DNA of 64,000 nucleotides from Calditrichia bacterium (GTDB taxonomy: Bacteria > Calditrichota > Calditrichia > RBG-13-44-9 > J075). The stretch spans positions 496,001 to 560,000 of the forward strand of contig JACKAP010000001.1 of assembly GCA_020635015.1 (NCBI GenBank), in the 5' to 3' direction. The notes under the pieces are model-generated. The model ran no database searches. It saw nothing but the letters and a program-made list of their open reading frames with translations, and was not told the DNA's origin. Positions within the stretch are counted from its first letter, which is position 1; every line of letters begins with the position of its first letter. A program made the position numbers and the translations under genes. Positions 51,868 to 60,274 of this stretch are shown here, one piece after another.

Positions 51868-52184
51868 GGGAATACCCTTTAATAATTCGTACCGGCTGGC
51901 ACCTGGCTTTGTATACCGACAGATTTCTCACTTCACTTCGCTGCGTTCGAAATGACAGCGATTCTGTCATTCTGATAACACCATCCGAGGAATCTGTTCT
52001 TTTGAAAGGAACTTAGATAACAGTCAACCGAGCCCAATGAGGGCAAATATCGATAACTAAAACTGAAAGCTGAAAACTGAAAACTGAAAACTGAAAACCA
52101 ATTTGCAAATCTTTTCTATACCATTCAAGCGATTATTAATGTATAATATTAATTTATGTGTTGAACGAGTCATTGAGAAACGGT
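51868..52184. other. Divergent intergenic region with hairpin and ACTGAAA array
   Basis: About 315 bp between divergent genes. AATGACAG (51951-51958) and CTGTCATT (51964-51971) form a hairpin related to the GTCATTC family at 20224. 52062-52099 carries ACTGAAA, GCTGAAA and three more ACTGAAA units. 52100-52184 is AT-rich, includes GTATAATATT (52141-52150) and probably carries the mnmH promoter, but I cannot assign a matching upstream box. Confidence 0.6.
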
Positions 52185-53216
52185 ATGGCAGAAGCGCAAT
52201 CCATCGGAGTTGAAGAATTTCTGGAATTGGCGGAAACTTTACCGCTCTTCGACGTGCGTACCCCGTCGGAGTTTAGCAACGGCCATATTCCCGGCGCCCG
52301 CAACCTGCCCTTGTTCAGCGATGACGAGCGGGTAAAGGTGGGCACCACCTATAACCGGCAGGGTTCACAAGAAGCGATTTTGACCGGTCTGGAACTGGTC
52401 GGTCCCAAAATGCGGGCGATGGTGGAGACGGTACAGGCTCAAACCGATCAGCGCCGGGTGCTGCTGCACTGCTGGCGCGGGGGGATGCGCAGCCGCAGCG
52501 TGGCCTGGCTGCTGAACTTCAGCGGATTCGAGGTGGCGGTGCTGCAGGGGGGGTATAAGGCTTACCGCCATCATGTGCTGAGCCGCTTCGCGCTGCGCCG
52601 GCCGGTTTTTATTCTCAGCGGCTATACCGGTTCGGGCAAAACCGAGATCCTGGAACATTTGCAGGAGATGGGGGAGCAGGTGATCGACCTGGAGGGGCTG
52701 GCCCATCACAAGGGGTCCGCTTTCGGCGCCCTGGGCGAGCTGCCCCAGCCAACTCAGCAGCAGTTTGAGAACGAACTGGCCCGGCAGTGGGAAAAGCTCG
52801 ATCCGCAGCGCCCGGTGTGGCTGGAAGACGAGAGCAAAAAGATCGGCTGGCGAATAATTCCCGCTCCCCTGTGGGAGCAGATGCGCCACACCCCGGTGTA
52901 TTTCCTGGATATGCCGGCGGAGTTGCGGGTTGGACGACTGATGGCCGACTACGGCGACTTTGCACCGGATCATCTGGCCGCATGCGTCAGCCGCCTGAGC
53001 AAACGGGTGGGTGGGCAGAATACTCAACAAGCTCTGGAGGCGCTGGCGGCAGGCGACCTGGCCACCTGCACCGATATCCTGCTGCGACGTTATTATGATA
53101 AAGCCTACCTGCACGGCCTTTCCAAACGCGACCAGAACCTGGTCCGCCACATCCCGACCCAAACCGCCGATGCCCGGGAAAATGCGCAATGCTTAATGGT
53201 AAATGCGCAATGGTAA
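52185..53216 (+). CDS. mnmH: tRNA 2-selenouridine synthase
   Basis: A 343-residue enzyme that replaces sulfur with selenium (and can geranylate) at the 2-thiouridine of the tRNA wobble base, using selenophosphate. The N-terminal rhodanese domain (about 8-125) has the catalytic C96 in H-C-W-R-G-G-M-R-S-R-S; the P-loop G-Y-T-G-S-G-K-T (about 145-152) starts the C-terminal domain (EDESKKIGWRIIP; LLRRYYDKAYLHGL). I use the ATG at 52185; an in-frame GTG at 52158 has no better context. No selD is seen in the window. The last twelve residues (E-N-A-Q-C-L-M-V-N-A-Q-W) and the stop are encoded by an AATGCGC/AATGGTA heptad array. Confidence 0.9.
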   Translation: MAEAQSIGVEEFLELAETLPLFDVRTPSEFSNGHIPGARNLPLFSDDERVKVGTTYNRQGSQEAILTGLELVGPKMRAMVETVQAQTDQRRVLLHCWRGGMRSRSVAWLLNFSGFEVAVLQGGYKAYRHHVLSRFALRRPVFILSGYTGSGKTEILEHLQEMGEQVIDLEGLAHHKGSAFGALGELPQPTQQQFENELARQWEKLDPQRPVWLEDESKKIGWRIIPAPLWEQMRHTPVYFLDMPAELRVGRLMADYGDFAPDHLAACVSRLSKRVGGQNTQQALEALAAGDLATCTDILLRRYYDKAYLHGLSKRDQNLVRHIPTQTADARENAQCLMVNAQW

Positions 53217-53264
53217 ACAACTTTGAATTGAGCATTGAGCATTGAGCATTTACCATTTACCATT
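53181..53264. repeat. AATGGTA / ATTGAGC heptad arrays, inverted, at the mnmH 3' end
   Basis: 53181-53215: AATGCGC, AATGCTT, AATGGTA, AATGCGC, AATGGTA, still inside mnmH and containing its stop. 53227-53264: three ATTGAGC, two ATTTACC, then ATT, the complement family (TACCATT). The two arrays face each other as a loose hairpin. Same family as 15607-15644. Confidence 0.85.
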
Positions 53265-53266
53265 AA

Positions 53267-53293
53267 AAAGGCCGGATACGGGGTCCGGCCTTT
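53267..53293 (+). terminator. Intrinsic terminator, probably bidirectional
   Basis: AAAGGCCGGA (53267-53276), loop TACGGGG, TCCGGCCTTT (53284-53293): a 10-bp GC-rich stem with A and T runs on its two sides. It follows mnmH and also faces the end of the minus-strand DUF2892 gene (53336), so it can serve both. Confidence 0.8.
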
Positions 53294-53335
53294 GGAGGGT
53301 ACTGCTGGTTGAGGAGAGGAGAAAGTCTGGGGTGA

Positions 53336-53524
53336 TTATGCGGATTTTTTGGCTGAGGATATTTTCAGCACCGAATAGAGCGGGCACCAGTTGATCGCTG
53401 CCGTCACAATCGGGATCAGGCCGAGCGCGCCCCACCAGCTTTCGTACGCCACTCCGGCGGCAATCGCCGCAACACCGATGACATAGCGCAGAATTTTATC
53501 AGTTTTGCCGACATTTAACTTCAT
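53336..53524 (-). CDS. DUF2892 small membrane protein (YgaP-type)
   Basis: A 62-residue protein with two helices (ILRYVIGVAAIAAGVAY and WGALGLIPIVTAAINW) and the family pattern NVGKTDKILR...NWCPLYSVL. The DUF2892 domain is the membrane part of the rhodanese YgaP in E. coli and occurs alone in many bacteria. AGGAGAT lies upstream of the ATG at 53524. It lies between mnmH, which carries a rhodanese domain, and a Crp/Fnr regulator on its own strand, so it is probably controlled by that regulator. Confidence 0.88.
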   Translation of the reverse strand: MKLNVGKTDKILRYVIGVAAIAAGVAYESWWGALGLIPIVTAAINWCPLYSVLKISSAKKSA

Positions 53525-53634
53525 TTAAATGATCTCCTGTTTGTTAGATTTTATTTGGACATAATCTGAGACGGTTGGATGTTGGAAATGACTAAAATTT
53601 ACCTGTTTGGTCAAGTATTTTTTCAATTTATCTT

Positions 53635-53663
53635 TCACCCATTCACCCATTCACCCATCAACA
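53635..53663. repeat. CACCCATT 8-bp array
   Basis: TTTCACCCATTCACCCATTC then ACCCATCAAC: three 8-bp units in the spacer between the Crp/Fnr gene and DUF2892. Same family as 13357-13414. Confidence 0.7.
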
Positions 53664-53711
53664 GATACACCACCAAGATAACCCTTCCGTACCCGCCTGT
53701 CTGTATCATTG

Positions 53712-54383
53712 TTACATAAGCAGTGTATTTTTTGCTTTCTGCTGCAGCGCATGACGGTCGCGGATATGAATTTTGCCCCGGCTAAGACTTACCCAGCCAT
53801 TTTTCTCGAATTCCTCCAGCACCCGGCTGACTCCCACCCGGGTAGTGCCGAGTTCCCGGGCCAGTTTGTCGTGAGTAATAGCCAGCACATCGCGGGAAGG
53901 CGGCAAGGCCTGGATCAGGAATACCGCTACGCGTTCATCGACCCGTAAAAAAGCAACCTTTTCGATAGTGGCCATAATTTCCCCAAGGCGGCGGGAGAGG
54001 ATGTTGAAAGTGTGATCGCGCCAAACTGGGAAGCGGTCGATCCACTTGCGGAACTCGCCGGAGGGAATTACCACCATCTCCAGCGTTTCTTCGGCCACGG
54101 CGTAAGCCGGGAGGGGAGTTTGGCTCAGGATGCAAAAAGCGGTTAATACGCAACTTTCAAACGGATCGACATAATAGAGGGTAATCTCCCGGCCGCTTTC
54201 GCCGATCTTATAGACCCGCATCCGGCCTTTCAGCACCACAAAAAAGTACGGGCAGCTATCCCCCTCAAAAGCCAACTGCTCCCCGGCGGCGAAGGTTTTC
54301 AGCACCGCGAATTGCTCGAATGCCTCCAACTCACGCTCGCTGGCCTCCGCGAGTAATGGGATTCGCTTCGCTATCTCGCTCAT
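53712..54383 (-). CDS. Crp/Fnr-family transcription regulator
   Basis: A 223-residue regulator: cyclic-nucleotide-binding-like sensor domain (about 15-125; G-E-Q-L-A-F-E-G-D-S-C-P-Y-F-F-V-V-L-K-G), dimerisation helix and Crp-type winged helix (ITHDKLARELGTTRVGVSRVLEEF). Two Cys (in S-C-V-L-T-A-F-C) follow the sensor loop, a feature shared with relatives that adjoin DUF2892 genes; they may sense redox or sulfur species. The N-terminal Cys cluster of Fnr is missing. I choose the start at 54383 (AGGA about 9 nt upstream); longer readings are translations of the palindromic element at 54403. Confidence 0.88.
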   Translation of the reverse strand: MSEIAKRIPLLAEASERELEAFEQFAVLKTFAAGEQLAFEGDSCPYFFVVLKGRMRVYKIGESGREITLYYVDPFESCVLTAFCILSQTPLPAYAVAEETLEMVVIPSGEFRKWIDRFPVWRDHTFNILSRRLGEIMATIEKVAFLRVDERVAVFLIQALPPSRDVLAITHDKLARELGTTRVGVSRVLEEFEKNGWVSLSRGKIHIRDRHALQQKAKNTLLM

Positions 54384-54402
54384 TGATTTATCCTGTATCT
54401 TT

Positions 54403-54492
54403 TCGCTCATACTGCGCATAGTGTAAAATTTTATTGCATGGGGCAAGGAGCATGGCGCCGTAATGTACAAGCGCAAGTTCCGATACCTGCAT
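54403..54492 (-). repeat. Palindromic element, copy 4 (truncated)
   Basis: Starts TCGCTCATACTGCGCATAGT, with the AT-rich tail, GCATGGGGCAAGGAGCATGG, the core GCGCCGTAATGTAC and TTCCGATACCTGC. It ends within the core, exactly at the stop codon of the minus-strand gene at 54492; the second arm is missing. It lies upstream of the Crp/Fnr start. Confidence 0.75.
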
Positions 54493-55085
54493 CATTTCCT
54501 TTTCCGGTCCATCTTAAACATCTGCCAATACATCCGGCTCGTGGCCGGCGCCGCCAGGGGCAGGATCGCTTCGCTGGCCATTTGCACATCCTCAACGGTA
54601 TAAAATGCCTTTGGATGATAGCGATGGATAATCGCCTGCACTGCAGCCAATTTTTTACGCTGGATCAGGGTGAAGATCACCTTCACCGGCCCGGTCGATC
54701 CCTGGCCGTCCACATGGGTGACGCCGTAGCCGTCGCGCTTCAGGCGTTCGACCAGCTTGTCGGCATTATTGCGCACGATGACCCGTACCACCTGCAGCCC
54801 GAAAGCCAGCTTCTGCTCGATCACCATTCCGACGTAATTGCCGGTGGCAAATCCCCCGGCGAAGGCCACATAGCAGGCGGCGTTATGCAGGTTCTGCAGG
54901 ATCTGGCTGACCGCGATCAGCCAGATCAGCACCTCGAAAAAGCCCAGAATCGGGGCCACCAGCTTGTTCCCCCGGGAAATAAACACGATGCGGATGGTGC
55001 CGATACTGACATCGATGATCCGGGCGCAGAAGATCATCAGGGGTAGGATGACCCAGGTAAAGAGGTCAAATTCGCCGAAATGCAT
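54492..55085 (-). CDS. DUF5698/UPF0316 membrane protein
   Basis: A 197-residue protein: three membrane helices in the first 90 residues (WVILPLMIFCARIIDVSIGTI; LGFFEVLIWLIAVSQIL; ACYVAFAGGFATGNYVGMVIE) and a C-terminal soluble DUF2179-type ferredoxin-like domain (VVRVIVRNNADKLVERLKRDGYGVTHVDGQG; VKVIFTLIQRKKLAAVQAIIH). This is the UPF0316 layout. The start at 55085 is preceded by GAGGC at 6 nt; an in-frame start 12 residues upstream is possible. The role of the family is unknown; the soluble part resembles ligand-binding domains of transport regulators. Confidence 0.85.
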   Translation of the reverse strand: MHFGEFDLFTWVILPLMIFCARIIDVSIGTIRIVFISRGNKLVAPILGFFEVLIWLIAVSQILQNLHNAACYVAFAGGFATGNYVGMVIEQKLAFGLQVVRVIVRNNADKLVERLKRDGYGVTHVDGQGSTGPVKVIFTLIQRKKLAAVQAIIHRYHPKAFYTVEDVQMASEAILPLAAPATSRMYWQMFKMDRKRK

Positions 55086-55429
55086 GTTTAGCCTCATGTC
55101 TTGACACGTGTTGAGCAAATAAAGCGTTCGGAAATCGTAGAAAAAGTGTTTACATCCCCCTTTCTCCCCCTTCGAAGGGGGAAAGAGGGGGATGTTACGG
55201 CCTTGATAGCAGCAAAATACGGTTTTTTACTTCAACTCGTGATTCGCATTAAATAGCAATTTACCCCCTGCCACAATATATTCAAAAACCGCTGCGTCCT
55301 CGGCGCTCTCTGCGGTAAAATTAAGCCGCTTCCCTTTCCACTATCGCGCACAGCGCCAATGCCGCCGCAGGCCAATGCCGCGCGCAGCGCCAATGACGAC
55401 TAAGCATCTGGTCGAATGGCCATTCGACC
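55086..55429. repeat. Spacer with CCTTCGAAGG palindrome and CCAATGCCGC units
   Basis: 55153-55194 is a palindrome (CATCCCCCTTTC ... CCCTTCGAAGGG ... GGGGGATG) of the family at 36363. 55305-55335 has CTCTCTGCGGTAAAATTAAG, a diverged CTCTGTG-type unit. 55345-55402 has CGCCAATGCCGC, GGCCAATGCCGC and CGCCAATGACG units, related to 26985-27050. The remainder (55200-55300) shows nothing. Confidence 0.65.
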
Positions 55430-57175
55430 CTATTCCACCTCCGCCAGCTCATCTTCCAGCAACTGCTTTTCATGGATCCAGGCATAGAGACCGCCCTGGC
55501 GAATCAGGTTGTTGTGTACCCCTTGCTCAGTGATGCGTCCGTCTTCCAGCACCAGGATCAAGTCGCAGTTCTGCAGGGTGGAGACCCGGTGGGAGACCAG
55601 GATCACGGTGCGGTCGGGGAAGAACGCCTCGAGGTTATTGAGGATCTTCGCTTCCGTCTGGGTGTCGAGGGCGGAAAAGGCATCGTCGAGGATCAGGATG
55701 TCCGGCTTGCGCAGGATCGCCCGGGCGATGGAAACCCGCTGCTTCTGCCCGCCGCTGAGGTTGATGCCTTTCTCTCCCAGGAGCGTATCATAACCATGGG
55801 GGAAATCCACGATCTGCTCATGGATGTCAGCCATCTGCGCCGCCCATTCGATATCTTCTTGGGAAGCGTCGGCGCAACCGTAGGCGATATTCTCCCCGAT
55901 GGTGGCGGAGAACAGAAAGGTCTCCTGGGGCACATAACCGATACGCGCCCGCAGTCCTTTCAGCGACAGCCGGTTGATATCCTGCCCGTCAATCATCACC
56001 GTGCCGTCGGGCAGGTTAAGCAGATGGGGAATGGCCCGCACCAGGGTGCTTTTGCCGGAACCGGTGGGACCGATCACCCCGATGGTCTGGCGGGCGGGGA
56101 TCTGCAGGTTGATCTCCTGCAGCACCGGCTGTTCGCTTTCGTAGGCAAAGGTGAGGTTTTTGAAGGTGATCTCCCCGCTCAGCTTATCCGGCACCAGCGC
56201 ATCCGGCGCTTCCTGAATATCTGCCCGGGCTTCGTATATTTCGATCATCCGGTTGAGCGAAGCAGAACCTTGCTGGAATAAGCCGACCACCCAGCCGAGG
56301 GCGATGAAAGGCCAGATCAGGATGCTGGCATAGAGCAGGAAAGCGGTAAATTCGCCCAGGGTGATGGTGCCGGCGATGATCAGCTGCCCCCCGATCAGGA
56401 TCACCAGGGCGATGGAGATGCCGATGGTCAGCATCAGCGAGGGATGAAAGGCTGCCTGCACCTTGGCGTGGGAGATGCTGCGGCGCATGAATTCCTCATT
56501 GGCGTGGCGGAACTGCTCGATCTCGTATTCCTCCCGGGCGAACCATTTGATCATGGTGCTGCCGGAGAGATTCTCCTGGGCCCGGGTGCTCAGCTCCGAA
56601 AATTGGTACTGGATCTTCTCGAAGCGCCGGTAGATCGCCTTCCCGAAGCGGTTGACCAGCACGGCGATTACCGGAAAGGGGGCCAGGGCGTAGAGGGTCA
56701 GGCGCGGGCTGATGTAGATCATCATCGGGATCACGAACAGGAAGGCGAAGATGGTGTTGGTGGAATAGGCAATCCCCGGGCCCACCAGGGAGCGCACCGC
56801 GGTGAGGTCGTTGGTGGCCCGCGACATGATGTCGCCGGTCGACATGCTCTGGAAATAGGACGGAGGCATGGAGGTCAGCTTCGCGAAGAAATCGTTGCGC
56901 AGGTCGTTCTCGATCTCCCGGGAGGCCACGATCATGCTCTTGCGCATCAGGAACAGAAAGGTGCCTTCCAGCAGCGAGACCAGCACCATCAGGGCGGCAT
57001 AGATGGCCAGTTGGCTGAGATGAAAATCCTTTTGGAGGTAATCGATTGCCTGCTGCACGATGCGCGGATTGGTGATGCGAAAGGCATTGGTGAGCAGCAC
57101 GAAAACGCCGCCGGCGAGATATTTCCATTTATAACGCGCGAGGTAGGGGCGGAGATATTTGAGCGAATTGAGCAT
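55430..57175 (-). CDS. ABC exporter, MsbA/MdlB-type half-transporter
   Basis: A 581-residue fused permease-ATPase. Six helices over residues about 15-310 with the family's intracellular loops (FQSMSTGDIMSRATNDL), then an ATPase domain: Walker A G-P-T-G-S-G-K-S-T, Q-loop Y-V-P-Q-E, signature L-S-G-G-Q-K-Q-R, Walker B I-L-I-L-D-D, D-loop S-A-L-D and switch S-H-R. All key residues are intact, so a homodimeric exporter of lipids, peptides or drugs is likely. Start MLNSLKYLRPYLARYKW at 57175 with AGG nearby. No partner subunit is adjacent. Confidence 0.93.
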   Translation of the reverse strand: MLNSLKYLRPYLARYKWKYLAGGVFVLLTNAFRITNPRIVQQAIDYLQKDFHLSQLAIYAALMVLVSLLEGTFLFLMRKSMIVASREIENDLRNDFFAKLTSMPPSYFQSMSTGDIMSRATNDLTAVRSLVGPGIAYSTNTIFAFLFVIPMMIYISPRLTLYALAPFPVIAVLVNRFGKAIYRRFEKIQYQFSELSTRAQENLSGSTMIKWFAREEYEIEQFRHANEEFMRRSISHAKVQAAFHPSLMLTIGISIALVILIGGQLIIAGTITLGEFTAFLLYASILIWPFIALGWVVGLFQQGSASLNRMIEIYEARADIQEAPDALVPDKLSGEITFKNLTFAYESEQPVLQEINLQIPARQTIGVIGPTGSGKSTLVRAIPHLLNLPDGTVMIDGQDINRLSLKGLRARIGYVPQETFLFSATIGENIAYGCADASQEDIEWAAQMADIHEQIVDFPHGYDTLLGEKGINLSGGQKQRVSIARAILRKPDILILDDAFSALDTQTEAKILNNLEAFFPDRTVILVSHRVSTLQNCDLILVLEDGRITEQGVHNNLIRQGGLYAWIHEKQLLEDELAEVE

Positions 57176-57270
57176 GGGAACCTGTTCTTATTAAAATGCC
57201 CCGCCAATTTACGCTCAAATTCACCTGCTGGCAACCGTTTTTCCGGTAGGAGGATGCATCACGGCCTATT

Positions 57271-57405
57271 GCATGGGGCAAAGGGCATGGGGCATGGCGC
57301 CGTAATGTGCAAGCGCATATTCCGATACCCGCACTGTAAGACACCATGCCCCATGCCCTTTGCCCCATGCAAAAGTTCTCCGTATGACACAGTTCTCAGT
57401 ATGAG
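57271..57405 (-). repeat. Palindromic element, copy 5
   Basis: GCATGGGGCAAAGGGCATGG, GGCATGG, core GCGCCGTAATGTGC with GTGCAAGCGCATATTCCG and CCCGCACTGTAAG, then CCATGCCCCATGCCCTTTGC and CCCATGC, AAAAGTTCTCC, and CTCAGTATGAGCG. The most symmetrical copy: arms of about 25 nt pair almost perfectly. It lies between the vWA gene and the ABC exporter. Confidence 0.85.
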
Positions 57406-57421
57406 CGGAAGACAAAATATC

Positions 57422-58471
57422 TCAGCGCGCTGCTGCTGCGATCCGCAGCCGCACCGCCCGCTTCTCGTTCTCGGGGATGGGCTGGCGGTTGCGTACGTAG
57501 GTGAGGTGATAGCTGAGCGCCACCGCCCGGGAAAAATGTTCGAAGACTTTCCCCAGTTCCCCCACGGTTTCCGGGAATGCGGCGAGGCCGGTTTCGCTGG
57601 TGAGAGCGGTCAGCACCTCCGGATCGACCCCATCGCGGCCCTGCAGGCCGATGGTAAAGCTTTTGATATGCCGTCCTCCGGGGTCGGGCGACTCCAGCCG
57701 TTCCTTCAAATAGGCCGGCGTCAAATGCGACGGCGAGTTATTGTCATTGCCGTCGGTGAAGGTGACCAGGGCTTTTCCCTCGCCTGCGCTGTTTGCCAGC
57801 AGGGTGATGCCGGCGTCCATCCCGGCATAAAGTGCGGTGAACTGCCCCTGCAGCAGCCCGTCGATATAGGCCAGCACCGCACTGGTGTCGGCCGTCGGTG
57901 CCAGCTGGTGCACCTCGCCGGCAAAGTCGACGATCCCGATTGCCGCCCCCGGCGCCAATATCTTCACCCGGCGCACAAACGCTTTGGCGTGGGTTTTCAC
58001 CCGCTGAAAATCGGCTCCCAGTGAGGCGCTGACATCCAGCGCCAGCACCACCGCCGGGGCGCTGACCGGCTCGTGGTAGGCGACATACTCGGTGGTGGAA
58101 TGCCAGGCATTGCCGCGAAATTCCTCGGTCTCGATCGCCTGGATCTCGTAGCAGCCTTGCTGGTCGGCGATGCTGACATTATCCAGGTTGATCCGCACGG
58201 TGTTGCCGCTGCCGGATTGGCCGTAACGGCTGTTCAGGCGGGTGTCGACCTGCACCGCCGCTGAGGTGCGGGCGCTGTCGAACTCGATCTGCGGGCTGTT
58301 GCCGTCCGGATTCCAGTAATTGAGATAAAGCAGGAACTCATCTTCCCCGGCGGTGTTGCCGCTGCCGGTTGGGGTGCTGTCCTCTTCATACCCGCGGTAT
58401 ACCACATCCTCGCAGCCAGGCAGCAGCGCCAGCAGCACCGCCAGGATGACCATCGCCAAGACTGATTTCAT
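57422..58471 (-). CDS. vWA-domain lipoprotein
   Basis: A 349-residue envelope protein. Signal peptide with lipobox (VLLALLPGC), then an N-terminal part of about 110 residues with no known fold (EDEFLLYLNYWNPDG), and a von Willebrand A domain (about 135-330). The MIDAS metal site is visible as D-V-S-A-S-L-G, with later T and D in A-G-M-D-A and T-F-T-D-G-N-D. Such lipoproteins bind partners or surfaces through Mg2+. AAGGAG precedes the ATG at 58471. No ATPase of the MoxR type is adjacent, so it is not a typical MoxR-vWA pair. Confidence 0.87.
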   Translation of the reverse strand: MKSVLAMVILAVLLALLPGCEDVVYRGYEEDSTPTGSGNTAGEDEFLLYLNYWNPDGNSPQIEFDSARTSAAVQVDTRLNSRYGQSGSGNTVRINLDNVSIADQQGCYEIQAIETEEFRGNAWHSTTEYVAYHEPVSAPAVVLALDVSASLGADFQRVKTHAKAFVRRVKILAPGAAIGIVDFAGEVHQLAPTADTSAVLAYIDGLLQGQFTALYAGMDAGITLLANSAGEGKALVTFTDGNDNNSPSHLTPAYLKERLESPDPGGRHIKSFTIGLQGRDGVDPEVLTALTSETGLAAFPETVGELGKVFEHFSRAVALSYHLTYVRNRQPIPENEKRAVRLRIAAAAR

Positions 58472-59246
58472 GTTCTTCTCCTTCAGAATATCGACAAAGT
58501 TGTATTGCTATCCACACACATTCCCGGTGAGATGCCGCCATTCCCTGGCAAAGCGATCGCGGCTTCCGCACGACATATATCCCCGCGCACAGGTACGGCT
58601 CGCTGCTCTTCTTAAGGCAAGCACTGTTCCAAAACAGTCATTTCCATCGCCAGACGGATTTGTATACAGTGCTAATTTTTTGTAAATATTGGGATTGTTC
58701 AAAAAAGGGGAAGATGCTAAAAATCAGGCATCCGCATTAATAATTTGATCTGGAAAGCAGTGGCGGGATCATGCTGTAAAAAGTATTTACATCTTTTGCC
58801 CTTAACGGGAGTTACTCGCCCTGCGGCAAAATGTGGTTATTCGTTGTCAGTTGCCAGTTCGACAGGTCGCTGCTGGAAAACATATCCAGAAAACATGCGA
58901 ATGACAAGCGGTGCTTTTTTATCCACAGATTACACGGATTTTCACTGATTTAGATAACCAAGCAGTTTTCGACCAATCGATTTTTCGCCACGAATGTTCA
59001 CGCATGATACTGTCAGCCGGGTAACATTTTTTGAAAAAGTTCTGGGAATGATGAGTGGTTTGCTACATTATGCTGGATGCTGGATGCTGGATGTTGGATG
59101 TTGGATGCTGGATGTTAGAACATCCGCAATCTATTTCATCGAATCAAGTATATTATTACTTTATCCTTTATCCTTTATCCTTTAACCTTCGCCAGCATCC
59201 AGTATCTCAGAAACGTCTATAACCGCTTAATTTCCCGGAGTGCTCA
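58472..59246. other. Gene-free stretch with several repeat families
   Basis: About 775 bp. 58472-58917 holds no gene I can support; short open frames there lack starts and family patterns. 58921-58951 is a CACGGATT repeat and 58986-59007 a CACGAATGTTCACG repeat. 59072-59118 is a CTGGATG/TTGGATG heptad array of about 6-7 units. 59163-59189 holds three ATCCTTT units, and 59190-59210 contains CAGCATCCAGTA, the CTGGATG family reversed. It likely carries the promoters of both flanking divergent genes. Confidence 0.6.
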
Positions 59247-60047
59247 ATGCCTGATGCTCAATCTTCCCTGCGCTGGAAAACCATTGCCTTCCCCACCGAG
59301 CATGGCGGATGGGGATTTCTGTTCGAACCGATATTGCTGGGCCTGCTGGTTGCTTTCTCTGGCGGCGGCCTGCTGCTGGGGTTGATGACGGTTGCCGCCT
59401 TCCTGGCGCGTCATCCCCTCAAGCTGTATCTGAAGCAGCGCCGGCGCCATCCGGCAGCGCGGCGGGTGCGGGTTGCCGGAATCTTTGCCCTGAGTTATCT
59501 TGGGACCGCCCTGGGTGCGGGGGTGGGAGTGATGGCCGTAGGGGGCTTCGATCCGTTGCTGCCGTTTGTGTTGCTCAGCCCGTTTCTGCTGATCTACTGG
59601 TTTTACGATCAGCAGCAGCAAGCCCGGCAGTTGCTGCCGGAGTTGGCCGGGCCGCTGGGACTGGCTGCCTCCGCCCCGGGGATCGCCCTGGCGGCGGGGT
59701 GGAGCTGGCCGGCGGCAGCGATGCTCTGGTTGATCCTGACCGCGCGCAGCATCCCCTCGATCCTCTACGTGCGGGCCCGGCTGCGCCTGGAGAAAGGCCA
59801 GCCTTTTCAGCCCTGGTGGTCGCATGGCAGTCACCTTGCCGCGCTGGCGCTACTGGCGCTGCTGGCAGTCTACGGCCGGGTGCCCTGGCTGGCCGCAGCC
59901 GCGGAGGGAATTTTGCTGGTCCGCGCTGCGGCAGGGTTGTCTGCCTTCCGCAAAGCGATCAAGGCCAAACAAGTCGGCTTTCAGGAGATTGCCTACGGAC
60001 TGATCTTCGTGCTGCTGGCGGCGATGGGATACTGGTGGCGCCTCTAA
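59247..60047 (+). CDS. YwiC-like family membrane protein
   Basis: A 266-residue protein with eight or nine membrane helices. The YwiC signature is at the N-terminus: F-P-T-E-H-G-G-W-G-F-L-F-E-P, followed by helices (ILLGLLVAFSGGGLLLG; FVLLSPFLLIYWFY) and the A-R-S-I-P-S-I-L-Y-V-R-A-R-L motif on a cytoplasmic loop. The family is related to UbiA-type prenyltransferases in layout but is uncharacterised; in Bacillus ywiC lies near nitrate-respiration genes. Nothing of that kind is adjacent here. GGAG lies about 9 nt upstream of the start. Confidence 0.85.
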   Translation: MPDAQSSLRWKTIAFPTEHGGWGFLFEPILLGLLVAFSGGGLLLGLMTVAAFLARHPLKLYLKQRRRHPAARRVRVAGIFALSYLGTALGAGVGVMAVGGFDPLLPFVLLSPFLLIYWFYDQQQQARQLLPELAGPLGLAASAPGIALAAGWSWPAAAMLWLILTARSIPSILYVRARLRLEKGQPFQPWWSHGSHLAALALLALLAVYGRVPWLAAAAEGILLVRAAAGLSAFRKAIKAKQVGFQEIAYGLIFVLLAAMGYWWRL

Positions 60048-60060
60048 TCCGGCGAGTTTT

Positions 60061-60274
60061 TTTTGCCACGAATGAACGCGAATGGCCGCGAATAGAATCG
60101 ATTGCCACAGAGACACGGAGAACACAGAGAATAACATACTCGTTGATGGGGTGATGGGTTAATGAGTTTTTTTTGCAAAGCCTGTTTTTCAACTTTAATC
60201 CCTTTTGTTTTCTATTCTCTGTGTTCTCCGTGCCTCTGTAAAACATTCTCAGAATTTCTAACGGAAGAACGCCT
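60061..60274. repeat. CACGAATG repeat and long CACAGAG inverted repeat
   Basis: 60064-60095 has GCCACGAATGAACGCGAATG-type units. 60107-60133 (ACAGAGACACGGAGAACACA...) is inverted at 60213-60239 with one mismatch. The loop holds an 8-bp GTTGATGG, GGTGATGG, GTTAATGA run. The same two families are nested at 10589 in other variants. It lies between the YwiC-like gene and the nitrilase. Confidence 0.82.

Noticed and set aside
58508..58702. 64-codon minus-strand frame in the spacer after the vWA gene
   Set aside because: No recognisable pattern, no ribosome binding site, and composition like non-coding sequence.
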